Below, one piece after another: positions 33,801 through 45,260 of a stretch of 64,000 nucleotides of DNA. The notes below the pieces were generated by a model that did no database searches, had not been told where the DNA came from, and saw nothing but the letters and a program-made list of their open reading frames with translations. Each line of letters opens with the position of its first letter. Position 1 is the stretch's first letter. The position numbers and the translations under genes were made by a program. The stretch is from Linnemannia hyalina (lineage: Eukaryota; Mortierellomycota; Mortierellomycetes; Mortierellales; Mortierellaceae), in assembly GCA_019671135.1 (NCBI GenBank), contig JAHRHY010000021.1:434001-498000 (forward strand). Reading direction: 5' to 3'.

Positions 33801-35042
33801 ATGTTCCGGACACATCCCCTCGATATACCTGAGATTCGCTCCATAATCGCCAACAATCTTGGCCTCAAAGACCTCACGTCCTGTGCACGAGTGAGTCAGG
33901 ATTGGAGGCACTCATTTACACCACCACTCTACAAGTCTGTCGTGGTATCGGAACGTGGCCCCAGCCTGGAATGTGTCGAGGAAAACAAGCACCTTATTAA
34001 AAGCATGAAGGTTCAGAGCTTTAAATCTGCAGACCAATCCTCAATATCTGCACAAGACAAAATGCTTTCTAGCATCCTGACCAACTCGAGACTGGCCACA
34101 TTGGACTTGAGCGGCAACTCGATCGGAGAAAACGGAGTTCAGGCGCTGGTTGAGGCTCTCAAGACCAACTCAACTCTGGCTACTTTGAACTTGCGCTGCA
34201 CCTTGATCAGATTAAACGGAGTTCAGGCACTGGCTGAGGCACTCAAGGCCAACTCGAGTCTGACCACTTTGAACTTGAGCCTCAACTGGATCAGAGACTA
34301 CGCAGCTCAGGCACTGGCTGAAGCACTCAAGATCAACTCCACTCTTACGACTTTGAACCTGGAGGACAACACGATCGGAGAAAACGGATCTCTGGCGCTG
34401 GTTGAGGCACTCAAGACCAACTCCACTCTGATCGCTGTGAACTTGAGGGGGTGCTCGATTGGAGGAAATGGGGCTCAGGAGCTGGCTAAGACACTCAAGA
34501 CAAACTCGAATCTGACCACGTTGAACTTGGGCGGCAACAGGATTAGAGACAACGGAACTCGGGCGCTGGCTGACGCACTCAAGACCAACTCGACCCTGAC
34601 GACTTTGATCTTGGGCGCCAACTCGGTCGGGGACAACGGAGCTCAGGCACTGGCTGAGGCACTCAAGAACAACTCGACTTTGACCAATTTGGACTTGGGC
34701 CTCAACTCGATCAGAGAAAACGGAGTTCAGGCAATGTCTGAGGCACTCAAGGCCAACTCTACTCTGACAACTTTGAACTTGATCCTCAATCCAATCGGAG
34801 ATGACGGAGCTCAGGCGTTGGCTGATGCACTCAAGATCAACTCGACTCTGACGACTTTGAACTTGAACGAAAACTCGATCGGAGACAACGGAGTTCAGAA
34901 GCTGGCTGAGGCACTCAAGAGCAACTCGACTCTGACCACGTTAGACTTGTACTGCAACTCGATCGGACACAACGGAGCTCAGGCGTTGGCTGAAACACTC
35001 AAAACCAACTCAACTGTGCTGATTTTGGGCTTTGTAAACTGA
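33801..35042 (+). CDS. F-box-like protein with 11 ribonuclease-inhibitor-type LRRs
   Basis: One exon from ATG 33801 encodes 413 residues. Residues 1-45 resemble an F-box (PEIRSIIANNLGLKDLTSCA, then VSQDWRHSF). From about residue 97, eleven tandem 28-residue repeats run to the end. Each follows L-T-T-L-N-L-x-x-N-x-I-x-x-N-G-x-Q-A-L-A-E-A-L-K and NST, the long RI/NLRC3 class rather than the short plant type. A twelfth repeat stops after VLILGFVN. No nucleotide-binding domain is present, so it is not an NLR. F-box proteins usually select SCF ubiquitin-ligase targets through such repeats; the target is unknown. The 84-bp DNA repeats are alike enough that unequal crossing-over could change their number. 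The F-box call is moderate, the LRR call strong. Confidence 0.88.
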   Translation: MFRTHPLDIPEIRSIIANNLGLKDLTSCARVSQDWRHSFTPPLYKSVVVSERGPSLECVEENKHLIKSMKVQSFKSADQSSISAQDKMLSSILTNSRLATLDLSGNSIGENGVQALVEALKTNSTLATLNLRCTLIRLNGVQALAEALKANSSLTTLNLSLNWIRDYAAQALAEALKINSTLTTLNLEDNTIGENGSLALVEALKTNSTLIAVNLRGCSIGGNGAQELAKTLKTNSNLTTLNLGGNRIRDNGTRALADALKTNSTLTTLILGANSVGDNGAQALAEALKNNSTLTNLDLGLNSIRENGVQAMSEALKANSTLTTLNLILNPIGDDGAQALADALKINSTLTTLNLNENSIGDNGVQKLAEALKSNSTLTTLDLYCNSIGHNGAQALAETLKTNSTVLILGFVN

Positions 35043-36195
35043 TGTCGCCTCAATACTCGAATCCCTTAAGCCATGGCACTGATGTCCTGTAATAGTGGGC
35101 CACACAGACTGTACAAGTATTTTGAACCGCTGTCTCCTACAACCTTTAACTCATGAACTGCAAATAAATTCTGATCTTTCTAAATCTCAGTGAACTTGTA
35201 TGTCATTGCTAATCTACTTGTGCATTCGCTCGCTCCACTGTGACTATAATTTCGGAGACGGAAAGGGAGGAAATAGAAGATGCAAATATGCTTGTTGCCA
35301 CCAATTTTTAGAGTGCACTTTGCATTGTGGTCATGAAAGACACCATGGATGATGGATCGAACTGCTCGAAAGAGCTGTAGGTCTACCCACAGACACGTTC
35401 TGAACGTGTGGATCACCTGTTCTTAAGAAATGCATCCTTGGTGTTCGAGAGCGAAGGTGCAGTTCCAGTCGACACAGCTATTTACATGGTTCTCATGGGC
35501 TAATTAGTTAACCAAATTTAAAAAAAAGTAGACACAAGCCACAATCTGACCATGCGCGTAAACTATTTGTGCTCTACTTTCTGCACTGGCGTTACTGGCG
35601 CACGAGGGACGTAAAGAAAACGGGGGTATTAAGAAGGCAGTTCATGGTAGTCGAGTCACATCATGGCGCCTTCTTTTCACCCTTAAGGTGACTAAAGGAG
35701 CACCCTCCTTCAGTTCGAACGCACAACCCTGGCGGAGGCAACTGCACTGAATAAACAATGACGAGAATAATACTCTGTTGTATTTGTCGTTCCTTTCTTT
35801 CCCTTTCTTTCCCTTTCTTTCTCTTTCTTTCCTCCCAATCTGCTCCTTTTGCCGCTTTCCTCCCGACAGTCCAACCCTCACAAACCACATCCACACTCAT
35901 CACCTCACCCTCCTTGTTCAGCCCTCCGCCCACAAAGGACCCATTGCAATTCAAACAACAACAAGAAGAAAAAAAAAAAAAAAGACGATTCATCCCCGCC
36001 TCACAAATGGACAGCCTGCTTCTGCTGCCAGAGATCCTCCTTATATCACCCTTTAACTGACTCATCAGGACATCGTCATCTGCCTCAAGTGTCTGCCGCC
36101 AGCCACCTTCAAGGGCCACCCCAAAGAAACCGTTTAAGACTTGTCAAGTGAATTGGAAGAGTCAGTCAATGCAACGCCTGTCCAAAAAAAAAAAG
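35043..36195. other. Gene-poor spacer
   Basis: About 1.1 kb with no supported gene. It has a CTTTC-type run at 35793-35832 and an A15-16 run at 35968-35984. Short frames are chance. Confidence 0.6.
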
Positions 36196-36586
36196 TCACA
36201 GCCGCACCTCTCCTGATAAGAGAGAATGCTCGGCGATGGTTAAAAGTTCTGTTCCTCCACTCCTGAAATTGTCAATCCCCGAGAACTCTTCAAGAAAATG
36301 TGCCCAAGCCCCGATTCCTGGGTGCCAATCACAAGTATTTTTCCCGATCAAGACTGTATCAGCTCAAGCAACGCGGATCTCGAAAACTCAAAAAGCTACT
36401 GTGACACCACAATGTCTAAAGTGCTGGCGTTATATCTATAGTACCCGCACGGCTTCCATCCTCAGTATGATACTTTCCTTTGGACTCAAATGAAGAATTA
36501 GAGGGAATAAAGGACTTGCTTTGCTGGGCGGTGACGGCGAAGACTGCAGAGATCAGCAGAAGCAGGTTGGACACGTTGCGAGTCAT
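36196..36586 (-). CDS. Candidate small secreted protein (99 aa, one intron)
   Basis: Minus-strand ATG at 36586 starts a clear signal peptide (MTRNVSNLLLLISAVFAVTA, cleavage likely after Ala20). The leader before it (ACAACAATAACAAACAGC) looks like a real 5' UTR. Reading straight through ends after 56 codons. A 91-nt intron (36354-36444, GTACTA...CTGATACAG) instead joins exon 36445-36586 to 36196-36353 in phase and gives 99 residues. The second exon encodes a non-repetitive, balanced sequence (NTCDWHPGIGAWAHFLEEFS, then GGTELLTIAEHSLLSG). There is one cysteine and no family I recognise. The alternative is the unspliced 56-aa secreted peptide ending at about 36415. Either way it is predicted by hand only. 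Confidence 0.45.
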
Positions 36587-37465
36587 TTGGAAGTGGTGCT
36601 GTTTGTTATTGTTGTTATAAAGTCGTTGGAAGTTGAGTGCGATTTTCAGTTGAAGGTTGATTAGATGTAAGAACGACGCGAGCAGGTGTTTATTGGATTG
36701 TACTTAAGAAAGAAAAGGAAAAAGGAAGAGCGGACGCATCCTTTTATACATGTGTGATTAATTGAGACTTCAAGGTGCATGATAATAGATCTCAGTTCGC
36801 CACCACCGGTATCACGCACCAGTGCAGCACCAACGCTGGGATGAATAGCACAGAGGATGTGGCATCTGAAATTGGAACGAGACGCAAACATGGTGTACCG
36901 CGTGACATTCCTTGATATAGGTCTACAGAACGAGAAGTCGACTCCCGTCTCCAAGATCGCATCCTTCCCGATGAAAATTATTTCGCGTTCCCAACAAAGG
37001 GTCGGTTCATTCTGGATACGGATACTAGAGTGAGGGAGGATATAGGGCACCTACAGGGCGATAATATCAACTCATTGAAAGAAATGAATACGCCGTGTTT
37101 TCGACCCGTTTATTTTTTTGGGATCCAGCCACTCAAGATGTGCAGATGTACGCGATGATGCCTTCATGTCATTTTGACACGACTGAAAGTTCAAGGGTAT
37201 TAAAAGTTCAAGGGGTACATTTGAATGTGTACACCTGTGATCAGTCCACTCTTGCACGATCGGTCGACTTTTGGCAATATCAACATCAGCTGCGCCTTAC
37301 TGCGCCATCTGTAAATTAGCAATATAATCGCCTCCTTTCTTATACATAAAGGATCGTCAACTCTTGCACCTTTCTTCCTGATCCTCTTGTTCCTCTTCCT
37401 TATTCCTTGTCCTATCTCTGCTCCTACTGCACACATTTCATTTACTCTTTATAATCAAACGACAA
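36587..37465. other. Divergent spacer, secreted-protein candidate / kelch gene
   Basis: Holds the upstream regions of two outward-facing genes. A minus-strand open frame at 36661-37050 has no recognisable domain and overlaps the likely promoter, so it is not annotated. Confidence 0.5.
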
Positions 37466-38692
37466 ATGGCCACTCTCACCTTCCGTCGAATCGAAATCCA
37501 AGATACATCTACTCAGCCGCTTCCTAGACAAGGCCATGCGTCGGTATTTCACAGAGGGTACCTCTATATATTCGGCGGCCGAGTCCAAGGTTCCGGCCGA
37601 ATCTACGTCAATGATCTGTGGAAATACGACCCCACCCAAAACACATGGGAAGAATTAATTGCCTCGGATCCATCACACATGCCGTGCAAGCGGCACAACC
37701 ACTCGTGTGTTGTGGAAATGAACGCAATCTATGTTTTTGGAGGTCAAACGGATTCAGACGCGTATCTGGGTGACTTTTGGCGGTTCGATCTCGATACTAG
37801 ACAGTGGAGCGAGCTGGCGACATCCCAACCGAGACACTCTCACTCTGCTTTAAAGCATGAAAGGTCGATGATGATTTTTGGTGGACGAACGGGTTTGAAA
37901 CCAGCAGTCTACTCGAACGAGATCCTGGTGTATGATTTTGACAACAATACGTGGAGTTTGCTCTATGTGATGTCATCGCCATCAGTAAGTCTCTCTCCCT
38001 CTTTGTTTTTTCTGTCTCCTCTCATATTTTTTTGCACTTAATGTGTTTTGAGACGCCGCATACCTAATTTTCTATTATATTTCATCTGAAAACAGAATAC
38101 GGCGTGGACCAGTTCTCGGTCGGATACATCAACCCCACGACCAACGAACAAGGATGACCAGAACCCAACAGTAGTGGCACCTCATCCCCGCAGTTACACC
38201 TCCATTGTACAGTGCGGCCAGTACTTGGTTGCGTACGGTGGATATTGGTGGGACGGCAAAGAACATTATTTTGATGATACCTTTGGCTTTTCTTTGAACG
38301 ACCACAAATGGGTCAAACTGTCACCGTTGGGGGACGAATTTGTTCCCCATAGCCGTAATCGACATGGCGCACTGTCCTTGCCGGTGACTGACGTAGGATC
38401 TATGTCGGGTATGATTATTTTTGGCGGAAATTTCTATTCGAACCGAGTGGGAACCGACGAATTCTTTGGTGATGCTTGGTTGTTTGGTAGCGTAGTAGGG
38501 GAGTCGCTTACTTCTGGGAGGTGGAGAAAGGTGACTTTACTCGGTGATGTACCTTGCCCACGCGGTCATCCTACTTGGGTTGAGGATGATCAAGTTGCTG
38601 GACGTTCTTGGATGTTTGGAGGAGAAGCCAACAGGCAGCGGTTCAACGACTTGTATGAGATTAGAGTTGAAGTTTCAAAACGCATAAACTAA
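37466..38692 (+). CDS. Kelch-repeat beta-propeller protein
   Basis: Two exons (37466-37984, 38096-38692) encode 371 residues. At least six kelch units are seen by their hydrophobic strand plus GG or YGG: GYLYIFGGR, NAIYVFGGQ, SMMIFGGR, YLVAYGG, GMIIFGGN and SWMFGGE. Most are followed by N/D-x-W/Y and a Trp about 20 residues later (TWEEL, QWSEL, TWSLL, KWVKL, RWRKV). The units should close one propeller. No BTB, F-box or rhodanese domain is attached, so it is probably a protein-interaction adaptor of unknown partner. The start ATG follows a CT-rich leader and a TATA-like stretch (about 37447-37456). Confidence 0.92.
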
Positions 38693-40359
38693 GAGTTGTA
38701 AAGTAGAGAATTAAAAGTGAATCGCAAATTTTATCAATGCACAATGGACCATTAGATGAGTGTTATACCTTATGTCTGACATACGACTCTTGGACTTTTT
38801 GGCGCAGTCGACCTCGCCGAAAAAGAAATTAATTCAGCTTCGCCCACAAACATGCATATATAGCCCATAGCACCCAAATAGCTATCCTTACCTTGTAACT
38901 TCAATAACAACTCTGCTACCATCGTGTTCTTCCCTCTACTTTTCTCACTGATCCTGCCTTGAGAAAAGGTCAACCCTGCCCTGTTTTAGTCTAGATTCTC
39001 GATAACGATAGTCGCTGGTGCGAACTCCTCGCTTACTTGAAGAAAAAAAGAAAAAAAAAAAAAGGACGGTGAGGCACCATTCGCTAGCCTCGATATCCCG
39101 GACATCGAATGACAACCAAACGGAAGGACACAAAAAACGGTGCCAAAAAAGCAAACACTCTAAACACGTTATCATTGTGGCGAAAGAAAACGTGCCAAGC
39201 ACCTCTCGAGAACTCATATTGCTCTAGCGAAAAAAGACAAAAAAAAATAATCAAATGCCTGGTCCGATTGAGATTAGGCATCCTCTGCCAGCGGAAAGCA
39301 TTACGCTGAACAAAAAGTCACCAACAAACCCGGCTGCACCATCGTGGCCGGAAAAAAAAGATGACAAAACGTAATCTCCCCTCTGTCCTTTATCAGATCG
39401 GGATGCTTGAAAATCATCCATGGCGAACATCAAACATCAAGCTATCGTATTGGCGGCCGCGTCCCTTCCGTCCACAAGCCCAGTCTCAAAATCGTCCCCA
39501 ACTCAAAGAACGACTCGGGCAAACAAAATCCACTTGAACGCCGGCTGCACAATATATAATGAGTGCGCAAAGACAAATTACTCAACCTCCTATCATCCTG
39601 CGCTAATTGTCCTTCGCACACATTCCAATTCCTTTCAGCAGACACACAGACGCTCACGTTCCCGTACTGATATAAGGGGGGGAAACAGAGACCAAGAATT
39701 CTCACGAAATATCACCTCCAACAAAACCATATAATACATGAAGAAAAAGTGCATTTGTTTATCATGACAGCCCCAAATCGCGCTTGACCAACTTGCCACA
39801 CCAAAGAACCATCACTCATATTCTTAAAGGAAAAGCATGTTCAAGAACAACAATATGCCACATCCCTGTAGGTCTGAAATTATGACAACCTCAACAGCCA
39901 AACACTGGCAACAGATGGGGTACGTATCCCCTTGCACTTGTCTCTCATTTTTCTCAATGAATGGCCCACCTTGTACCTTCTGTACTATTTTCAGAGAGCC
40001 TGCTCGTTCTCTCAAATAAAATAAACAAAAATGGCCGCTGAGTACATGCTAAACTCGTCGGCAATCGAGGAGAAGAAAAAAAAGTGTCAACCATCCTTAT
40101 CGAACGCGATTTCATGCATCCAGTGATATCCAAACAACGATATAAAGATTCGCAATTCTCACGTATATCACCCAAGTGCAGTTTTGTTCTTTCTTTAATG
40201 CTCATAATCTGTTGTGTATGTATGATGTCGCCATCCATGCTACCCAAAAACCACAATCGAAACTAGCCAGAATGAGAGGTAATTTGGCATATGTACCTCC
40301 TGCCTGTGCCGTAATCGTCCATTGAATCCCGAAATTCTCCAATCTTGCCTTGTTCAGAA
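38693..40359. other. Gene-poor spacer
   Basis: About 1.7 kb between the kelch gene and the 3' end of the U1-C gene. A-rich runs occur at 39040-39064 and 39228-39250. No frame here has domain or splice support. Confidence 0.6.
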
Positions 40360-41752
40360 TCAATCCCGCCCTTCCTCGAGCCGCCTCTTACGATCGTTAT
40401 TCATGACAGGTCCTGGTCCTGGGGCAGACGAAGGGGGTGGTATACTTCCGGGGGCGAAATGTGGCGGAGGGAACTGTCCTGGAGGGAAGGGTGCAGCAGT
40501 ACCGGGAGGTGCGCCTGCTGCTCCTGGAGGGGGCAAGAATGGTGGCATACCCGGTGGTGGGAAGGGCGCTCCTGTTGGAAAGCCAGGTGGAGGAAAGGGT
40601 GCTCCTGCTGTTCCTGGAGGTGGGGGACCGCCCATGCCTGGTGGGAGTCCCATAGGTGGTGCACCGGGAAAGCCAGGTACACCAGGAGGTAGAGGTCCTC
40701 CCGCTCCGGGTCTCAAGAACATGGGTGGTGGTGGGCGAGGTGGCAGTCCATTAGGTCCATCGAGTCCTAGTCTCAGTGGGGGCATTCCTGGCATTCCTGG
40801 GGGCATTCCTGGAAATCCGTTGGGACGTCCATATGGGTTGAATGCTCCGCCTGGTGTTGTCATTTGGGGTGGTCAAAAGTGAGGTATGATGGTTAATCAC
40901 TGTCGTTTCTAATATTAGTCGACGCGTTTTTGTTGACAACAGAGTAACGCGAAATAGAAAGATCAAAGACATGTTCTTGAGAAAAGGACTTACCTGGTGC
41001 AGGGAACGGCTGAGGGTAACCCGAGTATTTTGGTGGCATGGCTATCATGAGAATCGAAGTAGAGGTTTGTCGAAGAGTAAGTTCCTGAATTCGGCCCAAA
41101 AATGATATCACGAAGCATGAACAAAAACGGCGGGTCGAACATAGATTCGCCATGATATATATCTAGTATCGGTCGATCCAGTTCGTAGCATCCTCCTGTA
41201 CGCACCTGCTCCTGAATCCGCGTACGCCTTTGTAATAGTATTGACGACCTCCTGCGTCGTTTGCTGGCTCAGTTCTATGAGAATAGTATAAAGAGACAAT
41301 GATTGTTTTGGTTAGAAACCTTGTTGACATAGACGTAACAATCGTAAGCATGCCTGCCGCAACTGCAATAAAATGGCTCGTGTGCGTATCCTGTCTTTAA
41401 AGGACTGTAGTCGATGTCCGTGTGTGCTAAGCATACCATTGTAGTATGTCCGGACGTTGATCAGATGGTTTCGTCCTGCATTGTGAGCTTTCCTGACTGA
41501 TGAACTGTCGTGTGTCAGGAAGATATCGCAGTAGTCTAGTACAAGTCAACGAAAAAAAGAAAGTAACCGGTCAGTCTGTGCTCGCTTTCATGGTTGCCCT
41601 TGTCCTGTTCGGCATTCCCTTGTTCAATGCTAAGACGACGAAGAAACAAACAAACAACAGCGATCGAACGATGAAGGCAAACAAAAACATAGCAATGACG
41701 ATGAGCACAAGAGACGAAAGGGAGTGTACTTACCGCAGTAGTACTTTGGCAT
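40360..41752 (-). CDS. YHC1: U1 small nuclear ribonucleoprotein C
   Basis: Five exons (41734-41752, 41437-41535, 41206-41274, 40994-41041, 40360-40850) join in phase to 241 residues. The N-terminus is the U1-C matrin-type zinc finger: [20 protein letters not shown] then [10 protein letters not shown], with ligands Cys6, Cys9, His24 and His30. The helix that follows ([13 protein letters not shown]) matches the family. The rest is Pro/Gly/Met-rich ([22 protein letters not shown]), as in animal U1-C, ending in a short basic/acidic tail ([13 protein letters not shown]). U1-C stabilises pairing of U1 snRNA with the 5' splice site. The first exon encodes only six full codons. The last exon must begin at the acceptor ACACCAG at 40851: an upstream in-frame TGA rules out reading the long proline-rich frame from further up. 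Confidence 0.96.
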
Positions 41753-43056
41753 GGTGTATTAGTGCGAGACTTGAACCGACTACAGTGTGATGTGTGCTGG
41801 AGAGTGAAGAAGGAGAGAAAAGAGAGGTAGGTAATGCCAGAGTTGTCGGTTGTTGATGGCGAAAGCAAAGTTGATCTCAAACAGAAATTGGACATTGCCC
41901 CTTTTCATAATTGACCATTTACTAAGCCACTCAATCCATAATTGACCGACGGAGAATCGTACCAAGGTAGCCCCTTTTCTCTTCCAGAATCTGATAACAA
42001 CGTGTGTGTGTGCAATGGGTGTGTGAATGTGTGAATTATCACTTCTCAGTGATAAATAACCAAGAATACACTCTGACGACAATATCATCTTGTAATGGAT
42101 GCCTCCCCTCGCTCTTCCACTACGTTTTTCCACTCACAAGAAGGGTGTGCGTGTCCAAAACATGCACTTTTCTTCTCGTCTCATGCTGTGGAACCAGACC
42201 CTTGCCCACTCTTGAGAGTCGCCCTCACGCACAAAACCAACAAACATGCAGCGTGTCTGTGAATGGAGGAAGGGTCCTGGCACAGGCTGAAGCAACGATA
42301 ACAACACATCAAAAACCACACACGCATACACTTGTACTTATTATCAACGATAGAAGTATAGACGCGCAAGGGTCGCCTCTGGAAAGTCTAAGCAAAGCAT
42401 GTGAAGAAAGAGCAAGTGTTGGAAACCCTTCTTGGTGACATTGAACCTGCAGAATGAATGTGAATAAACACCCAAGGATGGTGTCCATCCTTCCCACAAG
42501 CGGAAGGGGACGACTGAGAGGGAAGATAGAAGAGAGAAAGAGGGAGAAAAAAATAATCTTACTACAGTACTTCCACAACAATGACGCGAACAAACAACAA
42601 CAGAAAACAAAAATGAGTACAGATGGTGTCAACTGACGAAAAACAGACACAGAAGAAAGTGACAAACAACTCCACTTCCCCATCTCCATCTCACTTTGGT
42701 GTATGTAGCTATGCTTATGTAGCACTTACAGATGATCACACGTCGGAAAAGCGAGATACAAAGCATCTTTACAACGGACCAAACTCGATCTCTCTCTTGT
42801 TCATGCACTGTTCTCTTCGTTCCGCTGTTGTGTGTTGGTGATGTTTGTTTTTATTTTGTTCTCGACGAAAAGTAAAATAAAAAGGGGGATTCAGCTCTTG
42901 AAAGAAGGATCAAAGCATAAAAAGGCCATGTCCGACGATTGGTGTTGTTTTTGTTATGTACATCGCGGGTCGATAGAGATGGAAGATGTTGAGAAGGGGG
43001 ACCACTTGCTTTGCTTGTTATGTCCGCCTTTTCTTGATCCAGACATCTACATCAGT
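41753..43056. other. Gene-poor spacer
   Basis: U1-C upstream region and metallothionein 3' flank. (GT)n lies at about 42002-42014. Open frames are short and overlap on both strands; none is supported. Confidence 0.6.
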
Positions 43057-44098
43057 TTACTTGCAGGCGCAAGTACCGGCGGCGCAGGTGCACTGGGAAC
43101 TACAGTTTGAAGAATAGAGGGAAAACGGCGTAAAAGGTTAGAAAAAGGCAATGCGTCGTTGTTTGTTGGATAAGGATGTGATGCATAGAATAGAAAAGGT
43201 TATTGGTCTGGTCATGGGAGTGTGTTTTCTGATGGGAATGGTAAGATGGAGAACGAAAAGAATCGATCTCCGATTGTCTCTTTCAGTCTCCCTCTCTCTC
43301 TCTGTCTCTCTCTGTTCCCTGCTCCCTCTACTCCCTTGCAATGTTGCTGTCCCACACAGAGGTTGTGCGTCATGCTGGTCTAGTCAGTCCCAAATCCACT
43401 TTTTTTTTCCTTTGTGGTAAATGGCTATGGGGTCAGGCATGTTTCCAATCTATTGGTAGTCAATCCGCTGTCCTCTGATAAAGAGCGCCCAAGGCTGTCC
43501 TGTGAGGGAAGAGACAAAAAAGAACGCCGACGAAGTAGCGAGACAGACCCGTCCTGTTACTGTCCTTGGGTATGCTCGTCCTCTCTCCTCCTGACTCTGT
43601 TTCACTGAGTCACCACAAACGCTGTCTTCTTTAGGGTTGTCGTTCGTCACCAAGGTGAACACAGCCCAATATCCTCTCCGTCTGGGTAACAATGTCAATC
43701 GAAAGAAGCTGTTGCGAATGGAAAAAAGTAAAAAGGGAGAAGTGCTTACCCAGAGTTGCAGCCGCAGCCGGTAGTCTTGGCAGCGCATCCGCACGAGCCA
43801 GCGCAGGTGCACTTCTCGCCGGAGCCGCTCTTGCAGTTGCAGGCAGCAGCCGACTGGGCCTCGGCAGCCTTCTTACCGCACTGGCATCCGGAGCCGCAGC
43901 CTATCAATGACAATGGTAGTAAGGATGAAGACAGTTCAACGATGAGTAAAATGACAAAAAGTTGAGTAGATCAGGTCTTTCCTTCTTTGCGTGGGAATGA
44001 GAGAAGGAAGATCGTTTTCGAGTGAAATGAGAGAATGAGGAGAGTTACTTACCGCAAGAGGCTCCACAGGTGCAAACGTTGTTTCCGCAGGGGTTCAT
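43057..44098 (-). CDS. Metallothionein, 79 aa, 19 Cys
   Basis: Three exons (44053-44098, 43750-43900, 43057-43099) total 240 nt. The product is small, Cys/Gly/Ala-rich and lacks aromatic residues. Its 19 cysteines lie in C-x-C and C-x2-4-C clusters: NPCGNNVCTCGASCGCGSGC, a hinge KKAAEAQSAAA, then CNC, KCTCAGSCGC, GCGCNSG and a last exon QCTCAAGTCACK. That is the signature of a cysteine-rich Cu/Zn/Cd-binding metallothionein; the hinge may split two metal clusters. It is longer than the 25-40 aa copper thioneins of ascomycetes. The last exon lies behind a 650-nt intron and would be easy to miss. A TATA box lies about 95 nt upstream. Metal preference cannot be read from sequence alone. Confidence 0.93.
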
Positions 44099-44192
44099 GG
44101 TTGATAGGTTGTTGTTGGGTTGGGTTGGGTTGGGTGGAAGGGAGTTGTTGTTTGAAGAGAGAAAAGAGCAAAAAAGAAGAATAGGTCGATGC

Positions 44193-44200
44193 TTTATATA
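44193..44200 (-). promoter_or_regulatory. TATA box of the metallothionein gene
   Basis: The minus strand reads TATATAAAGC, placed about 95 nt before the start codon. The leader between them carries three GGGTT-type units on the plus strand (CCAACC on the transcript). Confidence 0.6.
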
Positions 44201-44877
44201 CCTTCCGAGAGCATGTCCCTACTATGTCTCTGCTGTCAGTGCTGAGGGATTTCAAGAATCCATTTTTTTTATCGCTCACTCACCCAGGCGCGAAGGTCAC
44301 GCGCTCGGAGAAGGGAATTTCGTCTGTGACTGTGAACTCGACCCTGCTTTTGCTCTGGAGAATAATTGGCTGGCAAGAAAAGGGACGGAGACAGAGAGGC
44401 GCGTCTTATGAACAGCTACGCATAGCTCACCCATAGTCAACAGGAAACAAAAAAAAACTATGCATAGGAAATAACGCAATAAGCAGAAAAAGAAGGTCAT
44501 AGAACACAACCATAGAAAGTCGACAATCGGAAACACGAACTAACATCGAAAAGGAAGCCGTCATGCAAACAATTCAGGGCGAAGGCTTACCTCCCTTCCC
44601 TTCCCTTCTCTTCCCATACCATATACCATACCACAACACCATGGACCATGGGGCAGGTGTAGGGGCATAAATAGACCTCTTCATCAAAGTCATCCGCTTC
44701 CGCCTTGGGTGGAATAACAATGGCGAAGTTACTCCCTACTTCCCTTCCTTGCCTTCTTTGTTGTTGACGGTTCCCCTGGAAGTGTTCCATAGTGAGTAGT
44801 GATGCAAATTAGACCCATTTTGTGCGCCTCAATTTGCTGTACATGGTCATGCGCCCACCAGCATTTGTTTACATTGT

Positions 44878-44943
44878 GCTTATGCTTATGCTTATACTTA
44901 TGCTTTTGCTTATACTTATGCTTATGCTTATACTAATACTTAT
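44878..44943. repeat. (GCTTAT/ACTTAT)n hexanucleotide tract
   Basis: About eleven imperfect 6-bp units of the type GCTTAT or ACTTAT. Confidence 0.9.
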
Positions 44944-45260
44944 CCCTCCAAAAAGGAGCACCGCCTCATTCCCATCTCTTCCCGTGACCCACTCTCGTGT
45001 ATACGCCCAATTGACCTTCGCCAACTTCTCAAGTTGTTGCCACCATCCAAAAACTATAAAAATCATCGCTCCTCGCCCTTTCCTTTATTTTTCATTCCTT
45101 TCAGACCAACACCAACCAACAAAGACAACCAACGACACTCATTCCTCTCAAGAATTAACAACATAAACATCTCTCTCATTCAAGCACCACCACCAACAAA
45201 CACTCACTCTCATTCGGAATTAACACAAGTACATCCTCTCATTCCGACTCATTAACAACC

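Larger units (their letters stand above)
44099..45260. other. Divergent spacer, metallothionein / aprataxin
   Basis: Holds both promoters. The aprataxin side has a hexamer tract at 44878-44943 and then an A/C-rich leader up to AACCATGG. Confidence 0.6.

Noticed and set aside
36661..37050. 129-codon minus-strand open frame
   Set aside because: Overlaps the likely promoter of the secreted-protein candidate; no motif and no leader.
40322..40882. Gly-rich 186-codon plus-strand open frame
   Set aside because: Antisense of the proline-rich U1-C tail.
44117..44135. Telomere-like GGGTT units
   Set aside because: Only three to four units inside the metallothionein leader, far from any chromosome end signature.
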